Shown piece after piece: positions 37,401 to 49,351 of a DNA stretch of 64,000 nt. This stretch comes from Eutreptiella sp. 'Long Island Sound 2002'. Lineage: Eukaryota > Euglenozoa > Euglenophyceae > Eutreptiales > Eutreptiaceae. Position numbers and translations under genes: made by a program. The notes under the pieces were generated by a model. It saw nothing but the letters and a program-made list of their open reading frames with translations, made no database searches and had not been told where the DNA came from. The DNA lies in the NCBI GenBank assembly GCA_964036045.1, contig OZ038397.1, positions 23,094,032 through 23,158,031 of the forward strand, written 5' to 3'. How positions within the stretch are numbered: the stretch's first letter is position 1; the number at the start of each line of letters is the position of its first letter.

Positions 37401-40219
37401 ATTTTCTCCGGCGCCTTCGGCGCAGTTCAGTTTAGGCCCAAACATTTCTTTGGCGCCTCTAATAACTCAGGGTCTCCTGAGGGGGGGGGGGGGTCCCTCC
37501 ACAGCTCCACCCACCCACCCCCCCTTCAGCACCACTCTGCCCCTCCCCCTGCCTGCCACGCCCGAAGGTGTCGAAGCAGTTCGTGAAGTTCCAAGAGTCC
37601 TCCGGGGGCAAGCGGACCCTGTTCTTCATCACGAGCCGGACCGCGCGGTGCATCGAGACGTTCTCCCGGTACCCGGAGGAGTACGAGCGCCTCTTCCCCA
37701 CAAACACGTACTTCCAGGTCCAGGAGTTCCTGGACATCGGCGGCGCCATGTTCCGCGAGGACCTGGCGGCGGACCTCATCATCATGAAGGAGGCCGAGCC
37801 CCCAGACCCTGAGGGCACCGCCCAGCCCGCCGCCCAGGTCTGACGGGCCCCCCGGCTGGGGGGGGGGGGGGAGGGGCCAACGGCGTTTCCAATTGTATGT
37901 GAACTCAGTGACAGGTTGACAGATTGATCCGGTGAAGCCTGCATGGCGGTGGTTACTCACGTGCCGCCGCGTCTTCACTGAACTCTGCTTTTTCAGTGGT
38001 ACATCCACTGGCATCTTTGCGTCCTTGTTGACAGAAAGGTACCTATGGTCTTGTAGGCCACTGAAGAGCCACATTTCTTTCTGCGCTTTGTGCTGATCGC
38101 GTCTTGTGCTCAGACACCATAGCCCAGCATTCCTTCGGGGGGGGGATGTGGTGCACATATTTGCACACATTTGCATTTCTTGATGGTCCCTGAGGTTACA
38201 GTCAGTGAGGAATGATGGTTGCCGTTGTGCTTGTGAGCAGTGCTGTGGTCCTTATTGTTTTGTTCCTGTTTGCTTTGTTGCGTCAAATGATCCGTGTCAC
38301 GTGTCACAGTAGGATTATGCATTGTTCCTCATCCCCATGGTGATGGGGACCGGCAGTGTTGAGCGCTTTTTTTCATTTGCCAAGTGCACAGATACAGACC
38401 AGCGACATGGTCTGGATGACAATGGCCGCTGGCAAGCTTTCACGACGCACTATAATGGAGATTTGGAAGGACGATTGGAGTAGAGACTGATGTGGGCTTC
38501 ACATAGACTGAAAGTGTTGTGGTTTGCTTGTGTCCATTGAACGCCAGAGATTCATAGCATGCATGGAACCCCTCAGGAATTAATGCCATCCATCCAAACA
38601 ACACCAAGAAATAAAACTGGCCATCCAGGGCCATGTGTTTGGAAAAAGTTTGATGGCCAGAAGTCCACATATTTTACCACATATTACCACATAATACCAC
38701 ACCGCAGAAGGGCTGGGCACAGGCAACAAAAAGGCGACCGTTATCGGAACAGCGGCTGGGCATAGACTGGGCGCTCTGGGGGTGGTGGTGGAGGGGGGGG
38801 GGGGGGGCTTCCAATGCATCCCTGCAGTCGGTTTTCAACTTGGGGGGGAGGGGGGGAGGGGAGGGACCCCTGACAAAAACCGGGCAGGGCCATCTGGACT
38901 GACTGAACGGACTGGACAATAGGTGTGTGCCCTGCCGAGGCTCTTCCCTGGCAGGCCACCAGAGGCTGGGGGTGGGAAATTATGTGCTCAGCCGCAACAG
39001 AAAAAATGTGGTAAAAATGTGGTATTATGTGGTGTTGAACCAAGGACGACGGCGCGGTCACAGTGCAGTGTAAAGCACCCGGGACACCGTGCAGGCGCGC
39101 ACGCCACCCGCGTCAACCGCGAAGCGCACGCGACCCGCAACCGACAAGGAACGCGCCCTGCGCACACGCGACCCACGGAGCCGGGGAGCGTACGTGGTGG
39201 ACAGCCGGGACAACGCGCGGAGGAGGCCTCACGCACACGGAACCGCGGCGAGGCATGTTGTGGACGTCCTGAGGACGGAGGTGTGTGGGCAGCAAAAACA
39301 GTCAAACGACCCCGGCAACAACCAGCACAACCCCCAATACGCCAACTACTGGGCGCCGCTGACGCGCAAACGGCACATCCCGCCACATCCAGCACAGCCC
39401 CGGCACACCAACGACTGGGCTCTGCGAACGCGGAAACGACACCAGCGGGAGCACTGGCCGCAGCGGCCGACAGAACGCAGCGACCTGACGCAACATGCGA
39501 AGGGGAGAACGGGTGACTGTCCAGGGCCCCGTAAAGAAACAACAACCCGACGGACTGTCACACGGGGGGGGTGAGGGGGAGGAAAAAGCTTCAGTTGACA
39601 GGACCATCAATCAGTTACTATGAACTCTGGCGCTGAAGGCGCCGAAAATTTTTTTGAGTGTTTAAACTGGTCAGATTTCGTTTTCACCAAATACATGGCA
39701 AATGACGAATTTTCTGGACCCCCTCAGCGCTGATTCCGAAAATCGCCATTTCATTTTTCACAGGACGTGCCGCACCCCCGGGAGGTGCCGTCTATCATCG
39801 TCGACCCCGACCTGGAACCGGACGTGTCGAACATTGTCGTGAGCCTGCCCTACGACCTCCAGTTGACGGCGATCGGGTGCCTGGCGAGCATGCCCTACGG
39901 GGACATCGACAGCATCGAGTACAACACGTCAGGGGTCACCACCATCCGGCTGCGGCACGCCCACCAGTGGCACGCGCACGCGCACGCGGCCGTGTGGGAC
40001 CCGGTGCGGCTCCCCGCGGACTTGCCGAACCCCGACGGGGAGATCCCGGCGCCCTCCTCCTTTCGGGGCGCGAGGCCCCCCGGGCGCCGGGCGGAGGAGC
40101 GGACGCACGCGGCCGGGAATGGGGAGGGCGCCGTGGGCCGCCGGGCCAGCTCCTCGTCCCCGTTGCCGGACCCCATTTGGATGGACGTTCCGAACCCGCC
40201 GTACGGCCTGTGGGACTGA
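31487..40219 (+). CDS. Thr/Pro-stalked membrane protein with C-terminal mono-ADP-ribosyltransferase domain
   Basis: Three exons join in phase 0: 31487-35218, 37568-37837 and 39764-40219 (TGA), about 1485 residues. The ATG opens a signal-peptide-like start (MVSLWCCAWLLVGTCMA), followed by about 200 residues of Thr/Pro/Ser repeats resembling a glycosylated stalk and a Cys-containing outer region. Three membrane segments lie near residues 346-371, 391-417 and 423-445. The presumed inner part has CPVCG and CLRCRYAPC clusters, ankyrin-like stretches (about 560-620 and again near 845-875), and tandem SRTESRFL repeats (about 1028-1070). The end is an ART fold: R in GIVYRG (about 1214), STS in AFSSTSSDSS split from the next exon, and E-Y-E in YPEEYERLF (about 1280), the R-S-E triad of arginine-type mono-ADP-ribosyltransferases using NAD+. 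The third exon adds an unassigned tail. If the second intron is retained, translation would stop at 37843. The gene is far GC-richer than its surroundings; long antisense frames are a by-product. Confidence 0.82.
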
Positions 40220-43200
40220 GGCCGCGACCGCGGCGTGTCAATGGCGCGCCGGGGCCGCTGGAGAAACCCATTTGGGCCGCTTCCCGGGGTCATGAGGCGT
40301 GGGAGGGTCCAGGGGTCGGAAGGGGGGTATCACTACCCTCTCCTGGGGGGCAATGATGTCCCGCCCCCGGTGCACATCGGTGCCCCTACACCCATATGCT
40401 GTGCATGGAACTATGGGGTTTGTTGAGGTGGTGTGTTGTTTTGATCTGATGAGGCATGGTTCAGGCGTGAGGGATACCGGCAATGACAGAGTCACCGGCG
40501 TTGGGATTGCGTTGTGGACGTGGATGTGGCCAGTGGAGAGAATGTGGAAACATTGTAAATCACGAACACTTAACGTAAGTAAGATCATAACTAATACACG
40601 GAGCGAGGGAGGCAGGGGGAGGGAAGGAGGCAGCACGTATGACCTGCGGGCCCCAAGACCCACCGCTAGAGCCCCCGTTCCCGCCCGAGGCTCTGGAGCG
40701 TTTCCACCCACCGTTTTAGAGCCACCCATGCCGCGTGGCGCCGAGGATTCGAAATGTTTGGCAAGCACGTGTCCTTAGAACGTTGCCTGACCACAGTGTG
40801 TTCAAGAAGGGAGGTACCAAGGGAGGGAGGGAAGAAGGGAGGGAGGGAGGGTCGGATAGATGGACGGAGGAACGGACCACATGACTATCCAAACTACGCC
40901 CGCCGAAGGCCATTGCCTGGGTGGATTAGACCCCCTTCCGTCTCCATGCGCTGGGGCTCGCACCGCGCCTGCCTGTGCACCACCTGAACGTGCCCCGTCG
41001 CCCGCCAGCGGGTGCTCCCAACCACTTTCCCTCTCAATACCGGCAGCAACGCCCGTGTGCCTCTGACAAACAGGGGCTCAACATGACATCCGCAGTGGGG
41101 GGGGGGGGGGCGGGGCGCACCGTGCGTGCACCGTGCGTCTGTTTTGTTTATATCGTTGACTGGACCCAATCGGGGTGACGCCCCATGGGGTTGTGAGAGA
41201 AGACTTGAGTGCATGACAATGTCCCCCCCACCCGGTGGCTTTGTGGCGCTGCATTCTCCACTGATTGCATCCCCCCCCCCCCCCCCCAATTGCTGGTGGG
41301 GTTTCAATGCGATTTTCCTGGTCAAGGCCATGAAATGACACGCCGGTGTTTGTGTTGTGTCACTGCGTTTGTCTTGGACCGAGTCAGTGGTCTGAAGCCC
41401 CGTGCCCCCACGTAGCGCCAAGACTGACGCTGAATGCGACCCCAACCCAAGCCCCAAAGGCACATCTGGGCCCTGCGGAGAGGTCGCAGGCGTCTGCCTG
41501 TACCCCGGAGTCCCTGCTAACCATGTTCCAAGTCCCATTCTTTTCCCTTCTGCTAGGCTCAGCCTGAACCCGCTCCGACACCCAAAGCAGGTCCGCAACT
41601 CTCGGCAGGAAGATGTCACATTGGTCACGTTGGTCACAATGTCATATTGCCCCGCTGCAGTGGCCATGAAGCAGAGATACCAGGGACCAGCAACGTGGAG
41701 GCACAGCCAGGAAGGCATCAGGAGGGCAGAAGGGGACGGTAGGTAGGAGGACGGATGCCGTATGGGGCACCATGGCGAAGATGATACGAAGCAGAGATGT
41801 GCAGGGTGGAGCGGATGCCCCCCTCCCCCCGCCGCCCATCATGAGAGCGCTCCCCACCTCTCGCCCCTTCACCCCCGACCCAATGAGTGACCCAATGGGT
41901 GGGCAACCCACCCACCCATCCACCTGTGGAGGATTCCCTCCTCAAAAGGCAAACAAGTTTGCACGCTTGGAAGTACCCAACGGCATACTCACTCAGCCTT
42001 CATGGCGCCCTCCCCTCCCCGCCCCCAGGGATGTGTGAGAATGGCTGACATGGGATGTACATGATGTACATCGCACATGCGATGGTGTGTCATGTTCCTA
42101 TATATCCGTGCCTTTGCACCCATCCCCCGATACCGACTGCCTACACCCGTGCCACACACCGATGCCCTGCCCCCAAAACCGGCTTTCAATATGTGAGTGG
42201 GGTGTAGGGCATGGAGGTGTCTGGTAGGGGCGTATGAATTGGGTGTGGAGTGTGGGGATGGGGGATGGGTGTGTGGCATTGCAATCATCAATGCACTTCT
42301 TGGTGATGATGAATATGCACCGCTATTGCGAGGGAAGACAGGTGAGGAAGTGGGCAAGTGAGGAGGCAATTTGAAGAGGAGGAGGACATGGAAGAGGAGC
42401 AGGAGCAAGAGGGAGTTCGAAGAGCAGTAGGCAGTGACGCAGGTGAATTAAAGGCGATGCTACGGCGATGCGCACCCATGTACGCGATGTAGATGCTAAA
42501 TATTCGCCGCTCGGCTTGTGGCTGTGCAGAACCTGTGGGCCAGGGATGGATATGATACACGGTCAGAGTTATGGTCAAGCCCAACCCATTTTTCATATTT
42601 GATCTTGTCTCAAGCCATCGTTGGGCTCAGAGAACGGTTGGCTTGCACGCGGCACCATGGAAGGTGAAGGTGGGACTTTTGTGGGAGAATAGTGAGGAGC
42701 TCTCTCACAATACTCTCAAATCGAGCCCCTTTGGCTGTACACAATGTAGACAGATGCCTCATGTGTCTCACAGGTCAGCAAACTTATCACTGCACACGAA
42801 CTACAACCAACACTGGACTTCAAAATGGTACCAAATCAACTTTGGTACTCAATCAACGTGGTCCTTCAAGTTGGGCTTGGACAAGGGGCGGCTTCGACAG
42901 GGCTGGGGCGGGGTTGCGTGTGTGGCCTGGTGTGTGATGTGCTTGGATGCTCACCCCGCAAAGATGCCGTGCCCTTGACCATGCCACCCGCACCATAGCA
43001 CCTCTGGCAATAGAGTAGGTAGACAATTACACATAGAGGGGCAGGTATTATTGGCAGGGCCACACCACATGCTCCCCAGTGCTCGACTGCTATTGTCATT
43101 ATCCTATCGTACAGTACAGCACTGAACAAGCACTCGCCCCACACAGACCGCTCCCTCGACTGGCACCTGATCTGCAGGAAAATAAAGGGCCCGCGGGTGC

Positions 43201-46015
43201 GCGCTGGGTGGCAGGGAAGCCTACTTTGCCATGAAATACACTGCCCACACAATCTTCCTGTTAATAGAGTTAACCCGCTGACCCGTGGTAATCATTTCGC
43301 TTGCCCGCATTTTCAGGACATTTGGCCGTTATGCCTAAAGCTACGTGGGCAGTGCAGAGGCCAGCACATACTGTGATATGTAGCACATGCACTTGAGGGT
43401 ATGCAAAGATGCAGAAGAGGGTGCCTCTCACACAGTGCGCGCGGTGCGGTCATAGGGCACTGAGCATCAGGAATGGATGGCCAACTCTTGTGTTTTGGTA
43501 GCAATAACAATGTCAGGGTCTCGGATGAATTGTGGGCTACAGGGACCATTTGGCATTGGGAAATATGGTTTTGCCTCCTTTGTTTTCCACGGGACATATG
43601 GCAATGAACGCTGACCTTGTCAGCCTCCTCCCCTTTTGGGGCATTTCATGCGGACTTCTAGATAGGAAGAAATATACGTGCATCGCAGCCCCCAGTTTGC
43701 CAATGTTCAGCTTCGTTGGAAGCATCTTCTCCCTCCCTTTGGCCCCTTTCAATCAGTTTATTGCCGGCATGCACATGCACAAGCCTCCTCCCTTCTTTGG
43801 GCTGTGAGAGCCATGGCCCTCACACAAAACGGCCTCCCTGGCAGGTGCACCACTTCCCCCGGGATTAGGTCCGTGGAGTGGAGTGGACCATTGTTGCATG
43901 CGAACCCCTCAGGCCACCACGTCCCCCTGCCTGAAAAACGGGTGTAGTACATCTGTCGACATGCCGACTAACATGCGCCGTGCGGCACGCGGTGCGGGTG
44001 AGGGCCCCTCGAAGCCCAGCGTATCCTTGTTTGTTTCATTGTGTGTGCCCTCCTGAAGTCACGTTGCACTAGCACCGCCTTGTCTATGCATGGTGATCCC
44101 GCCTGACCCTTGTTTTTCCTGATTTTAACCTTTCTCATGGAAGGGGGAGGGGGAGGTAGGCAGTGGTCTAAGCCGGGCGCACGCCAGAGGAGACCAGACG
44201 ACTGCAAGTGGAATCCGGAACCTGCTGGCATAAGCACTCACATTGCAGTGGTCAACCACCTGGAGGGAAAGAGCTGCAGGGTGCCGCCCCAGATCACATC
44301 AAAATTGATTTGACCACACCCCATTGAGCAGCAGACGTGCTCATTGCACCAATCAGCCTCAGAGATGCTCCAGGCCCCTCCCGTTCAGAGCCATGGCCTG
44401 CCCCTATCCTCTTTTGTGTCCTGGCATTCAGGGTGGTTTTGCACCCTTTGACGCTGTCTATCTGGTGCATTTGCACCAATCACTGGCGCTGCTGTGCCTC
44501 TGCTGCACCAGCACTAGAACGGCAGCGCGGCGCATTACTCCAATGAAGCTTGCACGGTCCAGTCGCGGGTGCTCAGACTGAACGGAGGTCTCTCGCCCCT
44601 CGGGGTGGTGCATGGGATCTGCATGGTGGTGCCCGCAAAGCCTATGTTGGGGGTTGGGGTGCTACCGTTTTTTTTTTCCAAAGTGCCTCATGTTTCACTC
44701 AAATGTGCCAGGAGGGAGCAGTGGGTTCTGGTCAGATGGTGTGCACACGTGCAAACAGGGCTCGTTTCAGCTGGCAATGCTGCACAAGGGGCAAGATTGG
44801 CTGCATTGCTGATACACAAGCTCTCCCCAGTGTCAAGCTCACGAGTGGCTCGAGTGATGCAGAGTGTAATTTGCACAAACGATTCTGCTCCTAGTGCCTG
44901 TGGTGCATTTTAGCATTATTGATTCATGTCTGTTTACTTTTTGTCATAGTGAGTGGGTGGGCACCCCCCCCCCCTATTTTGGCTGACAAAACAAGGCCAA
45001 ACAAAGAATGATGGAGCATGAAGATGAGCTGTATGATACGTTCAACTGAATGGAACTGTTGAACATCGCTGCATATGCGTACCAGGACGTGCATGTGTGG
45101 AGCGCTCTTTGACTGGCGTGCGGCCCCCCCATATTGCCAAGTTCCATTTTTGCGTCCGTTGTATTGTCCAAGAAACTGCTGCATCATTGACCACACAAGT
45201 TTCTGCCCACACGATTTCACAAAAATCTGCAAGCTTGAACCATTGTTTATTTGAATCAATATCTAGCTCATGGGACCCTCATCTCAGATGTTTTATCCTT
45301 TGTTGTTGAATTGTCTTTTTTACATGTCATTTGATAGCCTAGCCCTAGTGTTGAAGCATCACATGTGCACACAAGGAGGAAGGAGAGGATGTGTCTGGTG
45401 GGACAATGGTGTTCCGAAATGTGGGTTCTGTAATGCATGTTTGTCACTGTGTGCAGTATGACTTAGCTCGGGGGGCAACCGCCTTATTTGCTTCGGGGTA
45501 GTAGGTTTTCTTTTTTTGAAGCACTGCTTGGGCATCAGCGTCAGACAGCATTTGAAGCCCCAAGGGCATGTGAATAAGCCATTCATGATGCACTTGGGGG
45601 GTAGCAATCCACCTGCACTCTTCCAAGAGCCACTGAACCAACTGCGAACCCTGACCAAACAAGGACTTTTTGTAAAACATTTACCTCAGAGGGGTTTAAT
45701 CATAATGTGCCAAGGAATTCAGACATCAAAATCCAATTCTTCAAGGCATAGTGTGGAGTAGCAAGAAGGGCTGCAAATGCATACAATTAGAGGTGAAATG
45801 CATGGTATAATTAATGCCAAAAGTAACATTATCAGAAAATTGTAAGTTAAATTCTGTCAAAAGCAGGTTGTGTATTGGTTATTTTAGCTAAGGCTATGCT
45901 CTGGCAGGTACCACAGCGGCATTTGTGTGGCCTACAGCCTTGGCTCTATGGGTATCCCATGGATGCTTCTAGTTTCTGAAACCCAAAGATAGGTAACCAA
46001 GAACAATGTATGTTG
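40220..46015. other. Intergenic stretch without a recognised gene
   Basis: No domain-bearing exon was found on either strand. It holds C/G homopolymers (about 41097-41110 and 41271-41287), GGGA-rich purine tracts (about 40611-40630, 40820-40850) and unique-looking sequence up to the target-site duplication of the retrotransposon. Confidence 0.55.
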
Positions 46016-46021
46016 CTCAAG
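46016..46021. repeat. Target-site duplication, left copy (CTCAAG)
   Basis: CTCAAG lies directly outside the 3' LTR and is repeated at 57133-57138 outside the 5' LTR. Such short duplications are made by integrase on insertion. Confidence 0.85.
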
Positions 46022-46745
46022 AGAAAGATGTCCTTGAATTATGCCCTAGGTCTTTTGATGTATTCCTGCAAGTTGGTTTTGTAGTGGAAAACCCCAAACC
46101 AAAGCAGCAAGTAGAGCAAGGACTGAATATGGATCGAATCAATGAAATCAATGATTGGTTTTGGAATCCAGTGTAACACAGAAGGGCTGCAGAAAGACAA
46201 AGCAGGTATATGAACATAGATTCAATCACAAATGAATAATGCAAAAGGTTTTATATGAAAATTGGTCAGACTCTAGCCTCAGAGGTTGCAATAGGCACTT
46301 CATGTGCACTCTTTTGGGTGAAATGGTGCTGGTTAGGACTGAGGGGCATAGATGTCAGGACCACACAGAAAATGACTTGGCCAAGCAACTGAATTCTGAA
46401 ACAGTTACAAAGTAGGACCACAATAAGTGGTAGAATCAATTGAGTATAGGGGTCTTGGGGTGGGAGATCACTTAGGCTTAACCTCCAAGGCCCACAAGCA
46501 TGGAATGCCTGATTTATTTTGGTATGACCTCCATGAAGGAAGGTACCTCCGCTCAGTTGAGTGGTAGGGGTGAACTTCATGGGGGGGGCTAGGGTCACAA
46601 CCCTAGTTACCTTGAGAAAGTGTACTTTAGGCCACAAAAGAGAGATAAAAACACTTAAGTTTGTCTCAGCATCAACAAAGGGTTTTAAGGGGGGCTTAGC
46701 CTGGATCAAGCCCTCCAAGAAAGACATGGCAGTGACTTTTTCTTA
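46022..46745 (-). repeat. 3' LTR (724 bp)
   Basis: Matches 56409-57132 without indels. Internal differences are at 46269 (g/c), 46397 (t/a) and 46468 (t/c), plus the outermost base 46022 (a/g). In element orientation it starts TAAGAAAAAGTCACTGCC and ends GGACATCTTTCT, so it lacks the common TG...CA ends. Confidence 0.93.
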
Positions 46746-46756
46746 CTCCCCCCTGG
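46746..46756 (-). promoter_or_regulatory. Polypurine tract
   Basis: On the element strand AGGGGGGAG lies immediately before the 3' LTR (preceded by CC). This is the expected primer site for plus-strand DNA synthesis and supports the LTR boundary. Confidence 0.8.
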
Positions 46757-46981
46757 AGTACTAGTTGATCAAGCTAGTAGGACCAAGGAAAAAGGCTCAA
46801 ATATTCCCAAAATTACCTCAAAAAATGCATTAAACTTACCAAAAACATTCTCATCACTTCATAGAAGCCTATCCCACTGTATGGACCCTTGAAAAACAGT
46901 GTAATGTACCGTGAATGATGTCCCTTCGAAGGGGCATTCCTCAAAAGTCGTCGGCGTGAGGCGAAAACTTTTGGAAAGAGT

Positions 46982-47055
46982 GTGGGGGCAGTGGGAATTG
47001 AACCCAGGACTCCCTGTCTAGAGCACATGTGTTTGTCCACTAGGGTACAGTCGAA
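46982..47055 (-). ncRNA. tRNA-like sequence inside the retrotransposon
   Basis: On the minus strand TACCCTAGTGG (A-box-like) is followed at the same spacing as in the 474-546 element by GGGTTCAATTCCC (B-box/T arm); the shared core is 61 nt in both. A 5-bp anticodon stem with one mismatch encloses GCTCTAG, anticodon position TCT. The acceptor halves do not pair, so it is not a working tRNA. Confidence 0.35.
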
Positions 47056-48030
47056 CGCTCTAATGCGGACGGTTATCGCCGTATAAACAGCGTTTTAGTA
47101 AACGTCCTGACCAAGGGCCAGGGCGGAGCAATACTCTCAATGGAGGACACAAACCCCCAGGAGCTGAAAAAAATAGAAAATGGAACCAGCAGGGAGTGAT
47201 TCCTGCGGTTTTGCGGAAGGGGCTGCGATTTAGCAAGTGAAATCGTTGAAAATCGACGAAACCACGCGGGAAATCGTCATTTTTACACATAACTTAAAGT
47301 CGCAGACAAGCGCAAACGAAGCGGACGCCAAGAAAAGGGTTGCGCAAGCGAAAACGGCTTTTGGAAAAGAAGGTATGAGCCGTAGTTTTTAAAGTTTTAA
47401 AGAAAATTTTTGCACAGTTGCATCAAAATTTTTATAAACTTCAGAGTAAAGTATTCAAAATCAGCCCGCACCACAGAGCAGTTCAACAACCCGTCTATCA
47501 GGTATGTCTGTGTCACTTCACACTCACGCATTGCGTTCGTGTTGGTTGCTCCGTCAAAACGTTAGGGTTGTTAACGCTGTGCTCGTTGGGGGGTCGGGTG
47601 TTCATCTCTCGTGCTCTGCAGAGGTGAAAGCAGGAGTGAAAGGTATGTGATGCGAATGGAGCGCGCAGTGCGCATGTAGGGTTAGAATATGCGCTGTGCT
47701 CGCGATGCATGTGCCTAATCTAGGCATCCACACGCTGTATCGCTTCACCTGTATCCCTAATCCACCCTTGTTTCTTTCGTCACAGGTAAGCGTTTGTACG
47801 TGTGCGGCCGTAGCGTTCAAGTTGAGTTGCTTAAAACGCTTAGGTTTGTTTTGTGTTCGTTTCAATGCGGCATTCACACGATGCATGGTGAGTAAGGTAG
47901 GTTAGCCCAGGAGGAGCTCACCTCCTGGTTGAGTCTGTGGTTAAGCCTCCCTTCCCTGCGTGCACATGATGCATTAAAGGGTAGGCCACGCGAATTGCGC
48001 ACGGTAAACCTTGTTTAGGTTACCCAGAGG

Positions 48031-48064
48031 CTCCTCGGTACGTTCTTTAAGAGAACCCGAGGAG
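48031..48064. other. 13-bp stem-loop
   Basis: CTCCTCGG (48031-48038) pairs with CCGAGGAG (48057-48064), and GTTCT (48042-48046) with AGAAC (48052-48056), leaving a TAC bulge and a TTAAG loop. It lies in the untranslated part of the retrotransposon, about 1.3 kb after pol. It could be an RNA packaging, stability or processing element. Confidence 0.7.
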
Positions 48065-49351
48065 TTTCTTAAAGCTTGCTTGCTTGACAGGGGTAGCTGC
48101 ATCTGCAGCGTGTTTGCGAACAGCGTATTATAGGTCACACTGAGAAGGGTATAATACCTGGAGTGTGGCTTGGTTCCACAGTCGCAAACGCCCCTTCATC
48201 TGCCTCTTTTGTACAGGTGGGAGAGGTTAGGGTGATTGGTGCATGCAGCAGCTGCCTTCGGCGGCTACCATTTTTCTGCCCCAGCAAAACAGGGGCGCTG
48301 ATCACAAATCATATCACTGTGCCTCAGCCAGTACTGGCGAGGACAGTTCGACCTCAACGACATGTGCGCTGTGCACGCAACGAGAGCACCCCTTCCCTCC
48401 AAGCCCTAGCAGGGGAAACGCGTTGTGGCGTCCCCTGTTAGGCCACAGCTGCTTAGGAGCGCTGTGTTCTCTCGTCCTTTTCACAGGAGGGTCGTTAGGA
48501 CCCATGAGAACTTCACCTTCGCAACGCCAAGTAGAGTGTGCGTGTGGGAGTGGTAGTCCTGAGTGGGGGCTAGAGCCAGTTGCCCAGTGCTCGCCCACCA
48601 GGATGGTGCCACTGTAGGGTGTGTAGGACCTGTAGGGGGCGTGTCACTGTCCCACCCTTTTCCTGCAATTTTAGCTGGGTTGGTGGGCTGTGACAGTGGT
48701 TAGGTTAGTGTTTTTGGCCACATAGCAAACAGGCGTTTTGCATGCCTTCATAGCTTTTGGCCACCCCTCCCTTTAGTAGACAGATAGGTAGGGAAAATAA
48801 TACCTGGACTAACACTCTGGGTATTCCCCCAAGGTTTTGCGCCAGCACAGAAATTGGGCGCATAGGGGAGGGGAGACCCGGGGCGTACCCCGTGGCATCA
48901 ATAAGCCAACCCTCCAGGTTTAGCAAGGGCGCAGACTTGGGTATAATTAGGACACCACTTCTGCGGCTTGCTCTCAGGACCTTAGGACTAGCACACTCAC
49001 ACATACGCTATGGCAGGTAAGGGTAAGGTAAACCCTGTAAGGAAGGGTAGAACCCCATGGGTCTGGACCAGTCAGGGGTCCTAACTGTGGGCTCGCTTGT
49101 CCCCAAGGAGGGAAGACACACCTTGCCTCATAACACCTTGCTTGTCATTCCCCCCTGGTGTAGAAAGCCACCGTTCTTCGTTGGCTCACCAAGGTCATTA
49201 CATTAGGGCAGTACCCATGCAACACATGGTCAACAAGGCAAACACTCGCTGGGTGGCTGCAATCTTGATAAGCGGCCACCTGGCTCACGCTGGAAACCAT
49301 AGGCATGGGTCTGCAGGGCACAGACAGGGTCAGTAGACTGACACAGGGTAA

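Larger units (their letters stand above)
46757..49351 (-). other. 2.6-kb untranslated region between pol and 3' LTR
   Basis: No frame above about 100 codons with any domain signature exists on the element strand, and there is no envelope-like gene. The region contains the stem-loop and tRNA-like sequence listed separately. Intron-like pyrimidine-AG phrases on the plus strand (for example near 47785 and 48485) hint at captured host sequence, but no exon could be assigned. Confidence 0.6.

Noticed and set aside
46757-49351. Envelope-like gene in the retrotransposon
   Set aside because: No frame with a signal peptide, membrane anchor or adequate length exists on the element strand.
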